64,000 nt of DNA, taken from NCBI GenBank assembly GCA_027605045.1, contig JAQFWX010000013.1, positions 434,001 to 498,000 on the forward strand, given 5' to 3'. Of this stretch, positions 27,253-39,201 are shown one piece after another. Source of the DNA: Phallus indusiatus (lineage: Eukaryota > Basidiomycota > Agaricomycetes > Phallales > Phallaceae). The position numbers were made by a program, and so were the translations under genes. The notes beneath the pieces were generated by a model that ran no database searches, was not told the DNA's origin, and was given only the letters and a program-made list of their open reading frames with translations. Numbering within the stretch: position 1 is the stretch's first letter; each line of letters starts with the position of its first letter.

Positions 27253-28926
27253 ATTCGGTTAAGGGATACGAGTGCCTACGAGGAGAACTGGTACAATGAC
27301 AGTGGATGTCAAGTGAAAGAAGAGAAACAATGGACAACACATCGCATGTGGCCTTTTATCTAGTTTGGCCTCTTCATTGATCCCTTCAACTACGACGTGC
27401 TGCGGTTGAATCACGTTTCTCTGGTGCGGCTTCAAGTGGAGTCAAAAAAGAAACAGAGACTTTTCTTTGCAAATATGATTGCCGAGGTTGTCATAAGGGA
27501 AAAAATAGCAAGCTCCCCTTCGAATCACTTGCTGCGAGATTTTATTCATAGGTCATTACATATATATGCACCATATGTGATCGTGATGTCTATTGCCATT
27601 AGTCGCTCTATAGTATAAAAAGATCACGCCGAATGTATCTGGTGCGATAGGCACTCTCTCCGCAGAAAGAGACGTATATTCACCTTGATTTTAATAACGG
27701 GACCTCCCTGTCCCCAGGCTGCGCATCGCTCAAGAGGCTTAGAGTATTTTTCATGAATGCCAAATGAATGTTATGGAACAGCATTTTCTACCTTTACCAA
27801 ATACTGACTTCCTTTAAAGGGGACACGACACCAGCACGGGAATTTTCTGAGTAAAAATACAGCCGACCAATGTATGTCAATATTCTGATTGCATTCCGCA
27901 GTCATTGTCGTGACGAGTAAGTGCACTAGCAGCTCCTCCGAGACGGCAGAAGAGCCAGCCAGAATTCGAAGATTATTTTGGATCCACCTTGACTAGTGCT
28001 TGAACTATCGGAATGCTCTCATTACTCGCGGCAAGCATGTATGCACCGGTCTAAGCAAGGTGTCTTTTATACATAAGGGGGAAATTGCTCTTGCTCGAAA
28101 AAATACAAACCCGGCTGATTATGGGGATCAATCTTGAGGCAAGGGGGAATCAGGCGTTTCATTCACTCGTCGTTTTCAGAGATTTCCCGTGGGAGAGACA
28201 GAAGTTGCAAGGCGAGACAAGTAACGTATGTAATGACATGCTTCCTGAATCTGTCAAATGTTGAATTGCGGAAGGAGAGGCATGCCGCATCTAGTGCCGT
28301 TCAAAATAAGGCTGCGTAGCATACATGCTTCTGGAACGCAAAGTGTATTGAAGTATCTATATAGAGCGTGTACAACGGGGAAGCACGTGCACCATTGACT
28401 CTTGAGCTCACTGTAGATGTCAATTTGGCGCCGGCGCACCGTCCACTGTCCAGAAGGAGATCTTTTTACAAGGCTAGCGGAGAGTATTCAATTGCTACAT
28501 GACGGAAAACAGTATTTCGCGTTGCCATTAAGCATGAATATGTATGGCGGTGGTTCGGAACGTGCGTTGAATTCTTTTGATTTAATTCAGTCGACAATGA
28601 GCAGCCGGGTTGATGAACAGCGCGTTACGAGAGAGAAAAAGAGTACAAGTTGTACATTTTGGTAACTTCTGCGTAGCACACGAGAGGCGAACAAAAAAAA
28701 ACGAAATAAACTTTGAAAAAAATATTTGCGCAGAAGTAAGGTATTGTGGAAGGCAACAGGTCTGAGGTTACAGTGTACGCAGAGGTTTGGAAGATGAATA
28801 AGCGAAATGAGGTAAGCGATGTTCCCTGAGCTAATTTTATTTTTATTTTTAAAGGGCACTCTTTTCCAAACCATGCACACAGCTTCATTATTATATTAAA
28901 GGGAAGAGCATACGATTCAGCAAAGT
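27253..28926. other. 1.67-kb intergenic region
   Basis: Lies between the divergent cupredoxin gene (minus) and PL14 gene (plus). ORFs are short and lack family resemblance or splice partners. I see no repeats or RNA genes. It should contain the promoters of both flanking secreted-protein genes. Confidence 0.5.
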
Positions 28927-30256
28927 ATGCGTCTTTCTATCTTATCCACAGTCCTTTTGACATCCAGGGGTCTCAGTGTTGTTTCTGCTGGCTCGCTGGT
29001 GACTCCAGAGAACATCGCCTCATCTCTTTCGCTGACAGTGTCGACATCTCTGCCATTCCCCACAGCTACGCTCTCACCCTCCGACGCCGATGACTTCCTC
29101 GTCAATAACTGGAGTCTGAACAAACATAAAATCCAAAACCAGCCCTCAGACATTGAATTCGTGTCTGACCCATTCCCCAACTCACAGGTCAACCCAGTCT
29201 TCTCCCCGTCAGCGAGCAGTTCTTCGTTGCCATCGCCCGTCTTGCAAGTAACATACCCGCAAGGTTCTTTCGAAGATAGTGATGGCGGTGTTCAATTTTA
29301 TAGTTTGTTCAACGGCTCCCTTGCATCTCCGCAGACTATGCTTCTATCTTACGAACTTGCCTTTGGAGAGAACTTTCAGTGGGTAAAAGGCGGCAAGTTA
29401 CCTGGCTTGAGAGGAGGGGACGATACAGATGGCTGCGAAGGAGGAAGTCTGCCCAATGGCACAAATTGCTGGAGCTCCAGACTGATGTGGAGGACGTCAG
29501 GCCAAGCTGAAAGTGAGTGAAGTTTGACCTTTGAGATGTTCCATGAACCAACATTACAAAACACATAAATTGCTTGCAGTATACACGTACATACCAACAA
29601 CAGATCGTCTATGCAGTGATGCTGAAGTTATTTGTAATTCGGATTTTGGCACGTCCTTGAACCGAGGAGCCGTCTCATTTACACCCGCAACGTATGTTCC
29701 TTCACGGTTTTTTCCTCCCCTGTGTGTACTCAGTTCGTGTCCATTTTTCACAACACAGATGGATGCAGGTGGCACTTTTAGTCCAGCTGAACAGCCGCGG
29801 CACTCTTGCGAATGGCAACATGGCATTTTAGTAAGTTTTGCCCTTCATTTTAGATCTCTTATCATCAAGAACTGATGTTGTTGGGGGTAAACTTTTGTAG
29901 TTTTAACGGTGCTCTCATAACTAATCAAACAAATCTCCAAATTAGGTCTAGTACCGACTTGACCGCTGGTGGTCTATTCTTCTCGTTAGTACCAACTTCT
30001 TACAATTACCATGGCTTTTCTGTTTCTGACCCCCTTTTTGATTATCAGAACCTTTTTCGGCGGAAATGACCCTTCTTGGGCAACCCCTACGACGCAGAAT
30101 ACTTTCTTTAGAAACTTTCGTTTATGGACCTCGGAAAACCCTTCAAACCTCATCGGAATACCCGTATCATCGTCGACGCAAAGAAACCCGACTTGCGCAA
30201 AGATTTTGATTTCTTTCACTGCTCTCATTGCATTCATCTCAAATATCATGTCGTAG
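28927..30256 (+). CDS. Polysaccharide lyase family 14-like secreted enzyme
   Basis: Resembles PL14 (alginate/glucuronan lyase fold) proteins common in Agaricomycetes; likely cleaves a uronic-acid polysaccharide by beta-elimination outside the cell. Exons: 28927-29512, 29580-29691, 29759-29830, 29901-29984, 30049-30256, 353 residues. An N-terminal signal peptide (MRLSILSTVLLTSRGLSVVSA) is followed by a Ser-rich linker. The lyase domain shows GGVQFYSLFNG, MLLSYELAFGENFQWVKGGK, LPGLRGGDDTDGCEGG, YIPTTDRLC, CNSDFGTSLNRGAVSF and TFFGGNDPSWATP. The C-terminal 20 residues are hydrophobic (ILISFTALIAFISNIMS), suggesting a GPI anchor. All five exons join in phase. Exact substrate is unknown. Confidence 0.88.
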
Positions 30257-30466
30257 TCAAGGCTTTGATCAAGGTTTTTGGCCATAGGCCAAGCCGTTCC
30301 TGCATTACTGAGGATGATTTGAAAATGGGACTATATCAATTCATACGAATGGAATATTTTATTTTATTTATCATTTGGGAGTTCCACAACGCGAGTTCAA
30401 GTTTAGTTCAAGTTGTTGCTGTATTTCAGCGATGTTTAAAACTTTGAAGTTGAATGTATCATGAGG

Positions 30467-30829
30467 TTATCTCGCGAAGCCTAAAGCTCCCATTGGGTCT
30501 GGTTTGCAAACCGCTAAGGGCAACCTACGAAGTCTGAACAAACGGACATAAAAATTCTGAGTGAACAAGGTAATGACCCACTCGTAAGTCTCGTGTGGGA
30601 TGAGATCGGACCTCAGTTCTTGTCGTACCGCGGAATTGTGATGTTGTGTTGTGACTTCATTGATCGCTGCTTCGAGCGTTCCCTCATCGTGTTTTCTTGC
30701 ACTGCGTCCCTCAAGCTTCAAGGCCTCACTCACCAACTGCCTTGGTCTTTTGAAGTGGCCAACCGAAACCGGAAACGTGTGTTGCCATAAGTAATTGATG
30801 TCATGCATCACCGCTCTCGATATGCGCAT
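30467..30829 (-). CDS. Possible small hypothetical protein
   Basis: A 120-codon single-exon ORF convergent with the PL14 gene. It is not recognisable, has no signal peptide or membrane segment, and has an antisense ORF of similar size at 30593-30790. The 3' two-thirds reads like a soluble helical protein (LVSEALKLEGRSARKHDEG). It may be chance; transcript evidence would decide. Confidence 0.2.
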   Translation of the reverse strand: MRISRAVMHDINYLWQHTFPVSVGHFKRPRQLVSEALKLEGRSARKHDEGTLEAAINEVTTQHHNSAVRQELRSDLIPHETYEWVITLFTQNFYVRLFRLRRLPLAVCKPDPMGALGFAR

Positions 30830-31127
30830 GGGAGCGCAGATCGCTTATAAGTAGCATGAAGCGAAACTTCGTCACAAAGCACCCATCGTTTTCGCTACCG
30901 AGCCATAAGGAAATGGCGGCGAGTTATTCTATTCATAGGGCAGTGTTCACGTTGGCCACTCAGACATTCCGCCACATGGGAAGCAAAAGGAAAAACGAAA
31001 ATACGCAACCGTAGACGATGATGTAATCTTGCTTATTTCGAAGAAAGTTGACTGTCCGAAATCGGCCGTCGTGGTGATCTCTATCATCATCTGTACTCCG
31101 GACTTGGAGGGTTAACTGCAGCTCAAG

Positions 31128-32648
31128 TTGCTTTTAACCCAACCCTCTGTGTTCAAGCTGAAGTCACAGCGTCATACACCGAGTCGAAAGACATGGCGGG
31201 AGGTTGTCCAGTACGCATATTATATCGTGATATCCCTGCAGGCTAACTGTTTATTTTATTATTATCGTTCAGGAGCTTTTCCCCAGCATGGTATGCACTC
31301 ATTATGGGCACTGGAGGAATCGGCTCTCTTTTTCACGACTATCCTTATGGTGGTAATTCACGAATAATGAATGGATTTTCACTTGCATTCTTCTTCATCA
31401 ACTTGCTCCTGTTCCTCGTCTTTTTGTCCATCTCCATTTGCTCGGCCGTTATGTATCCGTACAACCTCGCCAAGTTATTCAACCACCCGATATATAGCCT
31501 CTATGTCAGCTGCTTTCCCATGGGTGCCGTCACCGTTATTACTGTTGCGCTGACTACCGTTCATGAGTACTGGGGATTTGGTGGTGTCCCATTTCTATAT
31601 GTCTTGTGGGGCTTCTGGTGGTTGGATGGGATTCTTTCCTTTCTGTGCACCTTTGGCCTGGTCTTCTTAATGTAATGTAGCGCTGCCATTCTCCATAATA
31701 ATTGTCTTCGATACTGAACATGTAATTACACGACAGGGTCACTCGCCATCGCCACACTCTTTCCAGTTTCTCCCCACTTTGGTTCCTTCCCGTTGTTACA
31801 CTCATCGTGTGCTCCTCTACAGGCCAGCTTATCGCCGCACGACTTTTGCGAACCTCCATCCCCTATGCTTTGCTTACCATGGGTGTATCCGTCGCAATGC
31901 TCTTCATTGGCCTTTCTCTTGCGTTGATGCTAATGTCCATTTACATCTGTCGTATCATTATTGAGGGCTTTCCGAACATTGACCTCATCATATCATCCTT
32001 CATACCACTTGGTCCTTGCGGCCAGGGTGCGTACTCTTTTCTCATCGCTGGACAAAATTTCCAAAATGCTCTACCGTGGGGAGGTAATCTTTTAAGCATG
32101 AGTTCGACGGGACAAATGCTTAATGTTGTGTGCCTTGCCGCTGCATTTCTGATATGGTGCATCGGTATATGGTGGCTTGTCATGGCTCTCGTCGCGATTG
32201 CGCACGCCCACTTGAAAGGAAATCGTATTCCTTTCAAACTCACTTTCTGGGGTCTTGTCTTTCCTAATGTGCGCGCGTTTATCACGGATTTCTTTTTTTT
32301 TCTGGTGCGTTTACTAAATACGGTTATTAACATCATTAGGCTGTCCAAGCTATTGGCACCATTCAATTGTCCATGGTTCTGGACGCACAGTTCTTTCGGG
32401 TACTTGGTGCCGTATATGGTGCAGCTGTTATAGCACTATGGTTCGCATTAGCTATTCCTACCTTGAAGCAAGTTTTCGATGGGAGGATTTTTCAGACATC
32501 ATTTTTAGAAGAAGACCTGCAGGAAATGGCCAATGGCATGGATGTGAATGGAGGAAAGAGGGAATACAATGGTTTTGGTGCAGATGAAATTGGTCGCAGT
32601 GCGAGCGCGACATTGAACGGAGATGATTACCATGCGAAACGAGGCTGA
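31128..32648 (+). CDS. SSU1: SSU1-like sulfite efflux pump (TDT/SLAC1 superfamily), start unresolved
   Basis: Plasma-membrane transporter of the tellurite-resistance/dicarboxylate family; fungal SSU1 exports sulfite. Exons: (31128)-31210, 31273-31671, 31737-32268, 32340-32648, about 440 residues and roughly ten membrane helices. The family opening KTWREVVQ joins across the first intron to SFSPAWYALIMGTGGIGSLFHDYPYG. Later blocks are FPMGAVTVITVA, FLYVLWGFWWLDGILS, TLIVCSSTGQLIAARL and SSFIPLGPCGQGAYSFLIAGQNF. The cytosolic C-terminus is acidic. The first exon is open back to about 31113 but has no ATG, so the true start is probably on an undetected upstream exon. The third intron (32269-32339) is my best choice; a second donor at 32304 is possible. 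Confidence 0.82.
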
Positions 32649-32936
32649 AAATAGTGATTCGCATACACATATATATATGCTAATTATGTTTCATTGAAAT
32701 AGTAGATAAGCCTTTGTATAGATCCACTCGGGTGGCACATTTTGTGCATTTTGGGTCTAGTTCGTACTCAATGTAGGACTTATGTAACATTGATTCCCAA
32801 CATTCACACCCGAAAGTAAGCAATTAAATTGTGATGAACTGTGTAGAAACATTGTACATGTCAGTTAGGCTTGTCTCACACCCTAAGCCTTATTCCCTTT
32901 TCCTTGCATGAAATGCTAGGACTTGTTAGGGCTACT
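32649..32936. other. 3' flank of SSU1, start of repeat-rich region
   Basis: AT-rich sequence with no ORF. It marks the boundary between single-copy genes and the transposon-rich half of the window. Confidence 0.5.
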
Positions 32937-33112
32937 TTGTAACATTATGTTACAGTTTATGAATAGCCCAGTTCTTACAGTCTCAGAATAACAGTATAAA
33001 GCTGTGTATTGCAAGTACAGGTAAGAAAGGCTGCCAGCACCTGCCACCTTTACCATTATGTGGTATTTACATGTGTGATGGCACCTATGCACACACCAGC
33101 AACTGCTGGTCC
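32937..33112 (-). repeat. Partial LTR of family D
   Basis: Reverse-complement match to the right two-thirds of the solo LTR at 61403-61662, sharing the blocks AGCCCAGTTCTTAC, GAAAGGCTGCC and ACCATTATGTGGTATTTAC with scattered substitutions. It begins with TGTAACATTATG, the expected LTR end, and loses similarity after CACCTATG near 33090, just before an A element. Confidence 0.7.
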
Positions 33113-33135
33113 AGATAAGGGTCTCAATGGGTATC

Positions 33136-33577
33136 TGTTACGGTACGCTAGTGCCTCACCTGATTATTTGATTTCTTCGATTTCTTTCGGTTTCATTTCG
33201 TGTTACGATTTCCTTCATTTCCCGTACTTTGTCGTCCCCACTATTTTTGTTGTTCTCTTGTTTTCTCGATCTCTTCGATTTATTTCGATTTCTGTTTGTA
33301 TCCCCCTTGGATCCCATGGAGATCAGTCGGGCGCTTCATATCCTGTACTTATCTGTGTTTTCCCTAGAGGGGGATGCCTAAGCTTGTTCTCTTAGGTTTT
33401 CCCTCCTCTAGGTGAGTAGTTAGTCGCTGCCCCTCAATAGATCTTAGTGTTAGGGCGACTCAGGGCACACACCTAGAGGAGGGAAAACCTAAGATCTATT
33501 CGGGGGCAACAACTAACTACTCACCTAGAGGAGGGAAAACCTAAGAGAACAAGCTTAGGCATCCCCCTCTAGGAAAA
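33136..33577. repeat. Two A elements joined head-to-head (inverted repeat)
   Basis: A minus-oriented A element (33136-33451, starting TGTTACGGTACGCTAG) stops after its first 22-bp module and abuts the head (TGTTAGGGCGACTCAGG) of a plus-oriented copy (33452-33577), which is cut after its hairpin. The result is a large palindrome of about 90-bp arms centred near 33455. A fragment of element 3' end (TGTCAGGGTACGCTAG) follows at 33576. Confidence 0.75.
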
Positions 33578-33682
33578 TGTCAGGGTACGCTAGTTTCATG
33601 TCTTCCGTGTCATTATTTCTTGTTTTCCTTATCTATTCATTTCGATCTCTTCAAATTCGAACTCCGATCGAATTCTCCAAAC

Positions 33683-34082
33683 TGTTAGGGCTACTCAACT
33701 CAGACTAGAGGGAGGGGATCCTAAGACAATATATTGGAGGGGAAACTAACTACTCACCTAGAGGGAGGGGATCCTAAGAGAACAAGCTTAGGGACCCTCA
33801 CTCTAGGGACTGCGACTATATACATGAAAAACAATAACGCGGCATGTGGCCCTGACACAGCTAAGTGCTAGGCGCCCGAACTGAAACTAAGCGACGTGAT
33901 ATCATGGGCATCACGCCGGGTACGAGCGCGCAACGCATGTGAGTAAGAAAGGTGAAATATAGACGGAGGAAATAAACAGAAGATGGGAATAATGTACAAG
34001 AAGTGTAAATGAAGTAGAAATGAATATGTACCGACGATAATAAATAAGGAAAAATGAGGGGACGCGGTAGCGTACCCTGACA
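33683..34082 (+). repeat. B element, 400 bp (B1)
   Basis: Begins TGTTAGGGCTACTCAAC and ends GGTAGCGTACCCTGACA. Contains the 22-bp GGAGGGGATCCTAAG module twice; the second copy forms a hairpin with CTTAGGGACCCTCACTC around the loop AGAACAAG. Flanks CAAAC and TGAAC are only loosely similar, so the target duplication has decayed or was lost. Confidence 0.8.
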
Positions 34083-34915
34083 TGAACCTCTTCGAACTTG
34101 TCAAGTACCGATATCCGGGAATGGTAATAGATACTATAGTGTATTTTAGTCGCTGAATATAACACCAATAACTGTCACCGTTAGTTGACGACAGTCAGGA
34201 CTTGGCCTCAATCTATAAGAGGTTGTGCCACGACAGTCTTCTTCAGGATTTGTCCTGATGTTCGTCACGAGCGTCGAGTTCGTCAAGGACGTTATGGATA
34301 TGTGCATTCCGAGCTTCGAGAGCCGTGAGCTGTATCTCGTATTGAATGATATCAAGCTCGACAATAATGAAGAAGGCTTCAAGATGTAACTCTCGGCAAT
34401 GACGGATGGCTTCCGTCGCTGCAAGTCTCGAAGAGTGATCTCGACGTTCAATGATGAATAGAATAGAGAAGGAGAGTTGTTATAGAGATATCGAACGTAG
34501 TTCGATATTAAGTCTGAAGAACTATCTACGTGTATGCTAGGGTTTATATACACGTCAGATAAATAATTCTAGCTCAGTTCGAAATAGATTCCGAACTTGA
34601 GAAATGTAAACAAGATTCGTAAGTTACATCAATATATGCAGGGTATGATGTCTCATGTGATGAACATGAGGTGTGCAGGGATAAGAGCTGTGCATACATG
34701 GACCTACGTTCGTCATCTATGATCTCATAACCGGAACATGCGTGGAATATTCTAGAAAGGCCTTTCTGCGGATGTTCCAGGAGTTAAGAGAGACGGGTGG
34801 GTCTCTATTCGAGTTGTAAGGTTGATGGAGATGACTGAACGCGAAGGTCATATCGTGAGTGACATAAGCGTGATAAGATTACGGAGGTAAACGGTAAATG
34901 ATCGGATATGGATTA
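34083..34915. other. Unassigned repeat-like region with a coiled-coil ORF remnant
   Basis: About 830 bp upstream of the Gypsy-1 LTR. On the minus strand, 34475-34242 encodes about 78 residues of a charged helical protein (RHCRELHLEAFFIIVELD, then LTALEARNAHIHNVLDELD), ending at a TGA. This looks like the end of a gag-type or other coiled-coil protein, but I cannot assign it. The alternative 135-codon minus ORF at 34146-34553 overlaps in another frame and has poorer composition. Confidence 0.35.
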
Positions 34916-35177
34916 TGTAACGTTACTAGAAGTGATGTCATGAATCGGATCATGACAATAGGGGTGCTTAACGCCTCTGGCTCGCCGTGATGCGGCGAGC
35001 CATTATGTAATAACTGTACATTAGTAGTAGCTACGCGCGTGCTGATTCAGCACGCGCACTTTGTTTTACACCACAAAAATACAGCACCCTTGGTCTGTTA
35101 TTCTTGGTGTGAAACTACAGCGTGATATAAATTGTGTACCATCCGCGGTACACTATAAAAAGTAACGAAACGTTACA
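34916..35177 (+). repeat. Gypsy-1 5' LTR (262 bp)
   Basis: Starts TGTAACG and ends AACGTTACA. About 220 bp at its right side are nearly identical to the 3' LTR, including GTACATTAGTAGTAGCTACG and the TATA-like ACTATAAAAAGTAA. The left 40 bp are unrelated to the start of the 3' LTR. Confidence 0.8.
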
Positions 35178-36214
35178 TCTTTTTTAACACCAAAGGCGTT
35201 AAAAACAACCACAACCCACCGCTGTATTAAGCAAGCGAAATTAACCCTTCCTATTGCAGGAGGATTCAATGGCTCCTACTACCAGGAGTCAGAGTGCACC
35301 AGATCGTGGTACACCTGATTCCAACCAGCCTGACCCACCCGGGCCAGTGCAAACTGAAAATCCCGACCCGTCTAGGGAAGGAACCCTCAAAGGAGAGTCA
35401 TCCACATGGGAGAGTGGATACATCAACTCAAAACCCCACTTGTCCTGCGTCGCAGACAATGGAACATCAGCATCAACTTGCTGATGAAGAAGATGAGGAC
35501 GTAAAGTCCGTAGCATCTGGTCGCTCCAGACTTAGCATTAGGAGTGATAGGTCCATCCGAAGGGATGAGGCCATGAATGCTGTTCACGCATTGTTGCTCG
35601 ATGGCGTGAGGAACGGGAATATGTCCCCATCAGAACTGCAGAGACTAGCTCGATTAATCGAGAATGTCAATGCAGGAGTTGAAAACCCCGAGCCAGAGCC
35701 TATTACTACGGGCACTGACAGGGACCAGGTCAGGACAACAGACTTGTCTCCTGAAGCAGAGCCTGCACGAGCACGCTCTGACAAAGGAAAAAGCAGAGCG
35801 GTAGACCCGCCTGCACCAGGTACTGGATCTACTCGTCCTAGACCAGCAGGGCCGACGAGTCGCCTTGCATATCAATTCACAAACCCAGCCCCACAAGCTA
35901 GGTTTGTTACACCGACGGGACCGACATATGCCAGTCTGTCACTAGTGACAGCTGGCAATTCCCAATCCCCTGAGCCTGCACCAACAGGCACCAGACAACG
36001 TTCCCAGAACATTACCCCAGGACCGAGTACGTGTCCTGTTAGACCTCCCACTCAAGGAGCTACAGCATATACAGCTCCTAGGAATCCCGGCCCCGAGATA
36101 GAGGCTGGCAGAGAAACAGTGAGACAGATGCACCATTTCACAAGACAACCGCCTCACGAGTCTGACGCGGTTGGTGACTATATCGATACCGAGATAGCCA
36201 CGTGACTGGTGAAC

Positions 36215-36566
36215 TGTTAGGGCGACTCAGGGCACACACCTAGAGGAGGGAAAACCTAAGATCTATTGCGGGGCAGCAACTAACTACTCACCTAGAGGAG
36301 GGAAAACCTAAGAGAACAAGCTTAGGTATCCCCCTCTAGGGAAAACGCACATAAGTACAGAGTGTGAGGTGCCCGACTGATCCCCATGGGATCCGAGGAG
36401 ATAGAAACAGAAATCGGAGTAAATCGAAGAAATCGAGAAATCGAGAAAACGACAAAAATAGTGGAAACGGTAAGATATGGAAAATGAAGGAAATTGAAGT
36501 GCGAAATGAAACCGAAAGAAATCGAAAAGATCGAATAATCGAGCGAGGCGCTAGCGTACCGTAACA
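36215..36566 (+). repeat. A element, 352 bp (A3), inside Gypsy-1 gag
   Basis: Starts TGTTAGGGCGACTCAGG, ends GCTAGCGTACCGTAACA. Carries CCTAGAGGAGGGAAAACC modules at 36239-36260 and 36291-36312; the second pairs with 36321-36340 to form a hairpin with loop AGAACAAG. The 3' half is purine-rich with repeated AAATCGA units. No matching target duplication is seen (GTGAAC versus GCGGCC). Confidence 0.85.
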
Positions 36567-37531
36567 GCGGCCCCTAACGCACTCGAGGAAGCTGTAGCAG
36601 GCTCCCTCGAGACTGACACTCCCAACGAGCAACAAATGCGGATCATCCAAGATAGGATCCACATCGCGAGGGACACGCGTATGAATGCGGTCCACCATGC
36701 TTGTGTATTTGAAGGTGGCTATAATGCCATCACTGGCGATAGGATCCCATCACCAGATCCAGCCACAAGCTCAAGTCGTCCAGACGAAAGAGCACCACCA
36801 CCTGGCAGACAACTGCCAAGGCAAAGTGCCGAGCCTGGTGGGCAGAGGCAAACTTCTGCGAACCCAGCAGAAGCACCGCGTATCGATACATATGATGGAT
36901 ACGCTTGTCGACCACAGTATGGCGAGGATCTCCGTGCCACACCGTTCGATGAAGAACATGCTGAAAGATTTGATCCTTTCAGCGACGACGCCCCAGTACT
37001 CAAGGGCGTCATAGCCATGGTTCAAGAAGCCCTGATTGCAAACAGGGATATGATGCCAGGCAACTTGCCCCTTGCGAAAGCAGGAGCGAAGATTGGGCTC
37101 CCGCCCACATACAGTGGCTCATCCAGAGCCGAAGACTTTGACAACTTTGTGTCAGGTCTGTTATGCTGGCTACGCGTAAACCATCTGCTTGGAGAAGTCA
37201 GCCAAGCAGAGCAAATATCCTTTCTGGGCATGCGCCTGGAGGGGTTGGCCCAAGAGTGGTTTACTCAAAACGTGGAGAGAGGCGTACGCCCCCTCCATGA
37301 GTGGACCCTAGTCCCCACACTGCGGAGACTATATGATCGTTTCCTGCCACCACACTCTAGAAGTGAGGTAGCGATTCAATTTGAACGCGAACGGCAGGGG
37401 TTGCACTCTGTACATGAATACATGAGTGCATTACTCACGCTAGCCAACAGACTAGCACACCCTCCTGATGACTATACATTCAGGAGGAGGTTCCTTGATG
37501 GGCTGAACCACAGCCTCGCCACTGGAGTAGC

Positions 37532-37830
37532 TGTAATGGATTTGGGATATAGGAATGGGCCCTGGGGCCCATTAATGGCCTAGTGCCCATGCAGTGCCTT
37601 TGGCACTGCAGCAGTAGTATTTGCGCGTCACAGTGTGACGCTTAAGCGCCCGTCACACCCTTACAGCGGTGTGACCAGTAGTTACATTAGTTAATCTTAA
37701 TTTTACCACTACTACTGCATGTAATTCCCTATTAGCCTTATTGAGCAATAGACAGGAATTCTGTGCACTTGTGGGAAAATAAGAAAAACCCTTTATCAGA
37801 CCCCCCTGTGGTCTGATAAAAACTGTTACA
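37532..37830 (+). repeat. Solo LTR E (299 bp) in Gypsy-1 gag, TSD GTAGC
   Basis: Begins TGTAATGG and ends CTGTTACA, flanked by perfect 5-bp duplications GTAGC at 37527-37531 and 37831-37835. Excision of LTR plus one duplication restores the gag frame. It ends a 315-codon ORF prematurely, which is therefore not the natural gag C-terminus. Confidence 0.88.
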
Positions 37831-38879
37831 GTAGCATTCAGAGGTGGCAATCCTGAGCAGATGACTGCTAAGGAACTCCTTCTACTAACAATTCAAGTAG
37901 AAGAGGCATTCAAGAAACACCGCTTGGTAGCGGCATCTCAAGGAAGCACTACCCGCTCAGCAGGTAGCAGTAGTGGTGGTAGTGGCAGCAGTAGCAGCCA
38001 CAACAACTTGGTAAGGCAAGCGCATACCAACAATATGTGCTTGAACCAGAGGAACCACGGTTCCTCCACGCGTCCTCACGAGACACGTATGAATGGTAAC
38101 TCCCCACTGGGGAACCACCTCTCAAGTTCGTCAAACTCGAGGAACCATAGCTCGCAGACCACTAGGACTGCCCCAACTAGTACGAACAATCGTACTAGCA
38201 CAACCCCTCCCACGTGTTTCAACTGTGGGCAGGTGGGACACTACAGAAATGCATGCCCCAGACTGAGACAGGTACGAGCCAATGTGGGTCGTATCGAAGA
38301 GGTTGAAGAAACCTCTGGCGAGACATCGAACGATGTCCCGCAGGAGAATGTGGAAGACCTCACAGCTGAACAAGCTGTGGAGGAAGAGGTGGCCCAAGAC
38401 GAGCCCACCAACGACCCCGTCGAAGACAACGAGGGTATTCAATACCAATGGGACGATGATGACAATGGTCCCAGTGCGTATATGCTCCTCACCATTGATG
38501 ATGAGTATGAGGAACGTAGACTGCACTTCGCAGTCCACAAGTCATCCTTATTGAATGATGAAGACTCCTCGCTCGCTACGAGCAAGGAACCACTCTATGA
38601 CCATACGGCTAGAGTGAGCTCTCGTGCTCCGACACGAGACAGAAACGCATCGAAACCCATTGAGGGTTTCTGGCCAGTCAATGGCCAACTGGCCCACTGC
38701 CTAGTCGACAGTGGATGCCAGGGGATGATCATGTCCCCACATTTCTCTCTTGCCACTGGAGCAAGAACCTTCAGGCTCAACAAACCTGTCGTGCTACAGC
38801 TGGCCGTAAAGGGCAGCAGGTCATCCATCTAGTATGGAACGTACACCCGAATCCAATTCGGGGGTATAGTGTTACGATT

Positions 38880-39201
38880 ATTCGATCTTTTCGATTTCTT
38901 TCGGTTTCATTTCGTATTACGATTTCCTTCATTTCCCGTACTTTGCCGTTTCCATTAGTTCCCTCGTTTTCTCGTTTTCTCGATCTCTTCGATTTCTTTC
39001 GATTTCTGTTTGTATCTCCTCGGATCCCATGGAGATCAGTCGGGCGCCTCATATTCGGTACTTATATGCGTTTTCCCTAGAGGGGGATACCTAAGCTTGT
39101 TCTCTTAGGTTTTCCCTCCTCTAGGTGAGTAGTTAGTCGTTGTCCCTCAATAGATCTTAGGTTTTCCCTCCTCTAGGTGTGTGCCCTGAGTCGCCCTAAC
39201 A
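38880..39201 (-). repeat. A element, 322 bp (A4), TSD TATAG
   Basis: Minus-oriented A copy, TGTTACG to CGCCCTAACA as read on the plus strand. Perfect 5-bp duplications TATAG lie at 38875-38879 and 39202-39206. Removing it rejoins the protease reading frame (IQFGG to DVQEYFDIV). This is one of the cleanest A insertions and shows LTR-like integration. Confidence 0.88.

Larger units (their letters stand above)
35269..38829 (+). pseudogene. Gypsy-1 gag and protease (interrupted by A3 and LTR E)
   Basis: Capsid polyprotein and aspartic protease. The ATG at 35269 opens a Pro/Thr-rich start. The frame slips by one base near 35400 (run AAAACCCC), then runs on through a disordered region to an in-frame TGA at 36203, 10 bp before element A3. 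After A3 the Retrotrans_gag domain follows (FDNFVSGLLCWLRVN, GMRLEGLAQEWF, RRRFLDGLNHSLATGV). LTR E splits the next codons; without it the frame continues GVAFRGGNPEQMTAKELL. A CCHC zinc knuckle (CFNCGQVGHYRNAC), a very acidic linker and the protease motif LVDSGCQGMIMSP complete the unit, which ends at A4. Confidence 0.85.

Noticed and set aside
28587..28888. Minus-strand ORFs of 87-97 codons upstream of the PL14 gene
   Set aside because: Two overlapping frames, hydrophobic and Phe-rich owing to A/T runs, with no family resemblance.
33868..34168. ORFs of 78-85 codons on the minus strand, with near-identical ORFs at 39862, 40956 and 52567
   Set aside because: They recur because they lie in copies of the B element. 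The peptide is poorly conserved in frame between copies, and no start or domain is shared.
36336..36698. Minus ORF of 120 codons, with similar ORFs at 33009, 38715, 49970 and 63568
   Set aside because: All are translations of the AAATCGA-rich half of A elements; low-complexity repeat sequence, not genes.
37532..37830. Natural end of Gypsy-1 gag at the stop near 37581
   Set aside because: The stop is inside a solo LTR with GTAGC duplications; gag continues in frame after it.
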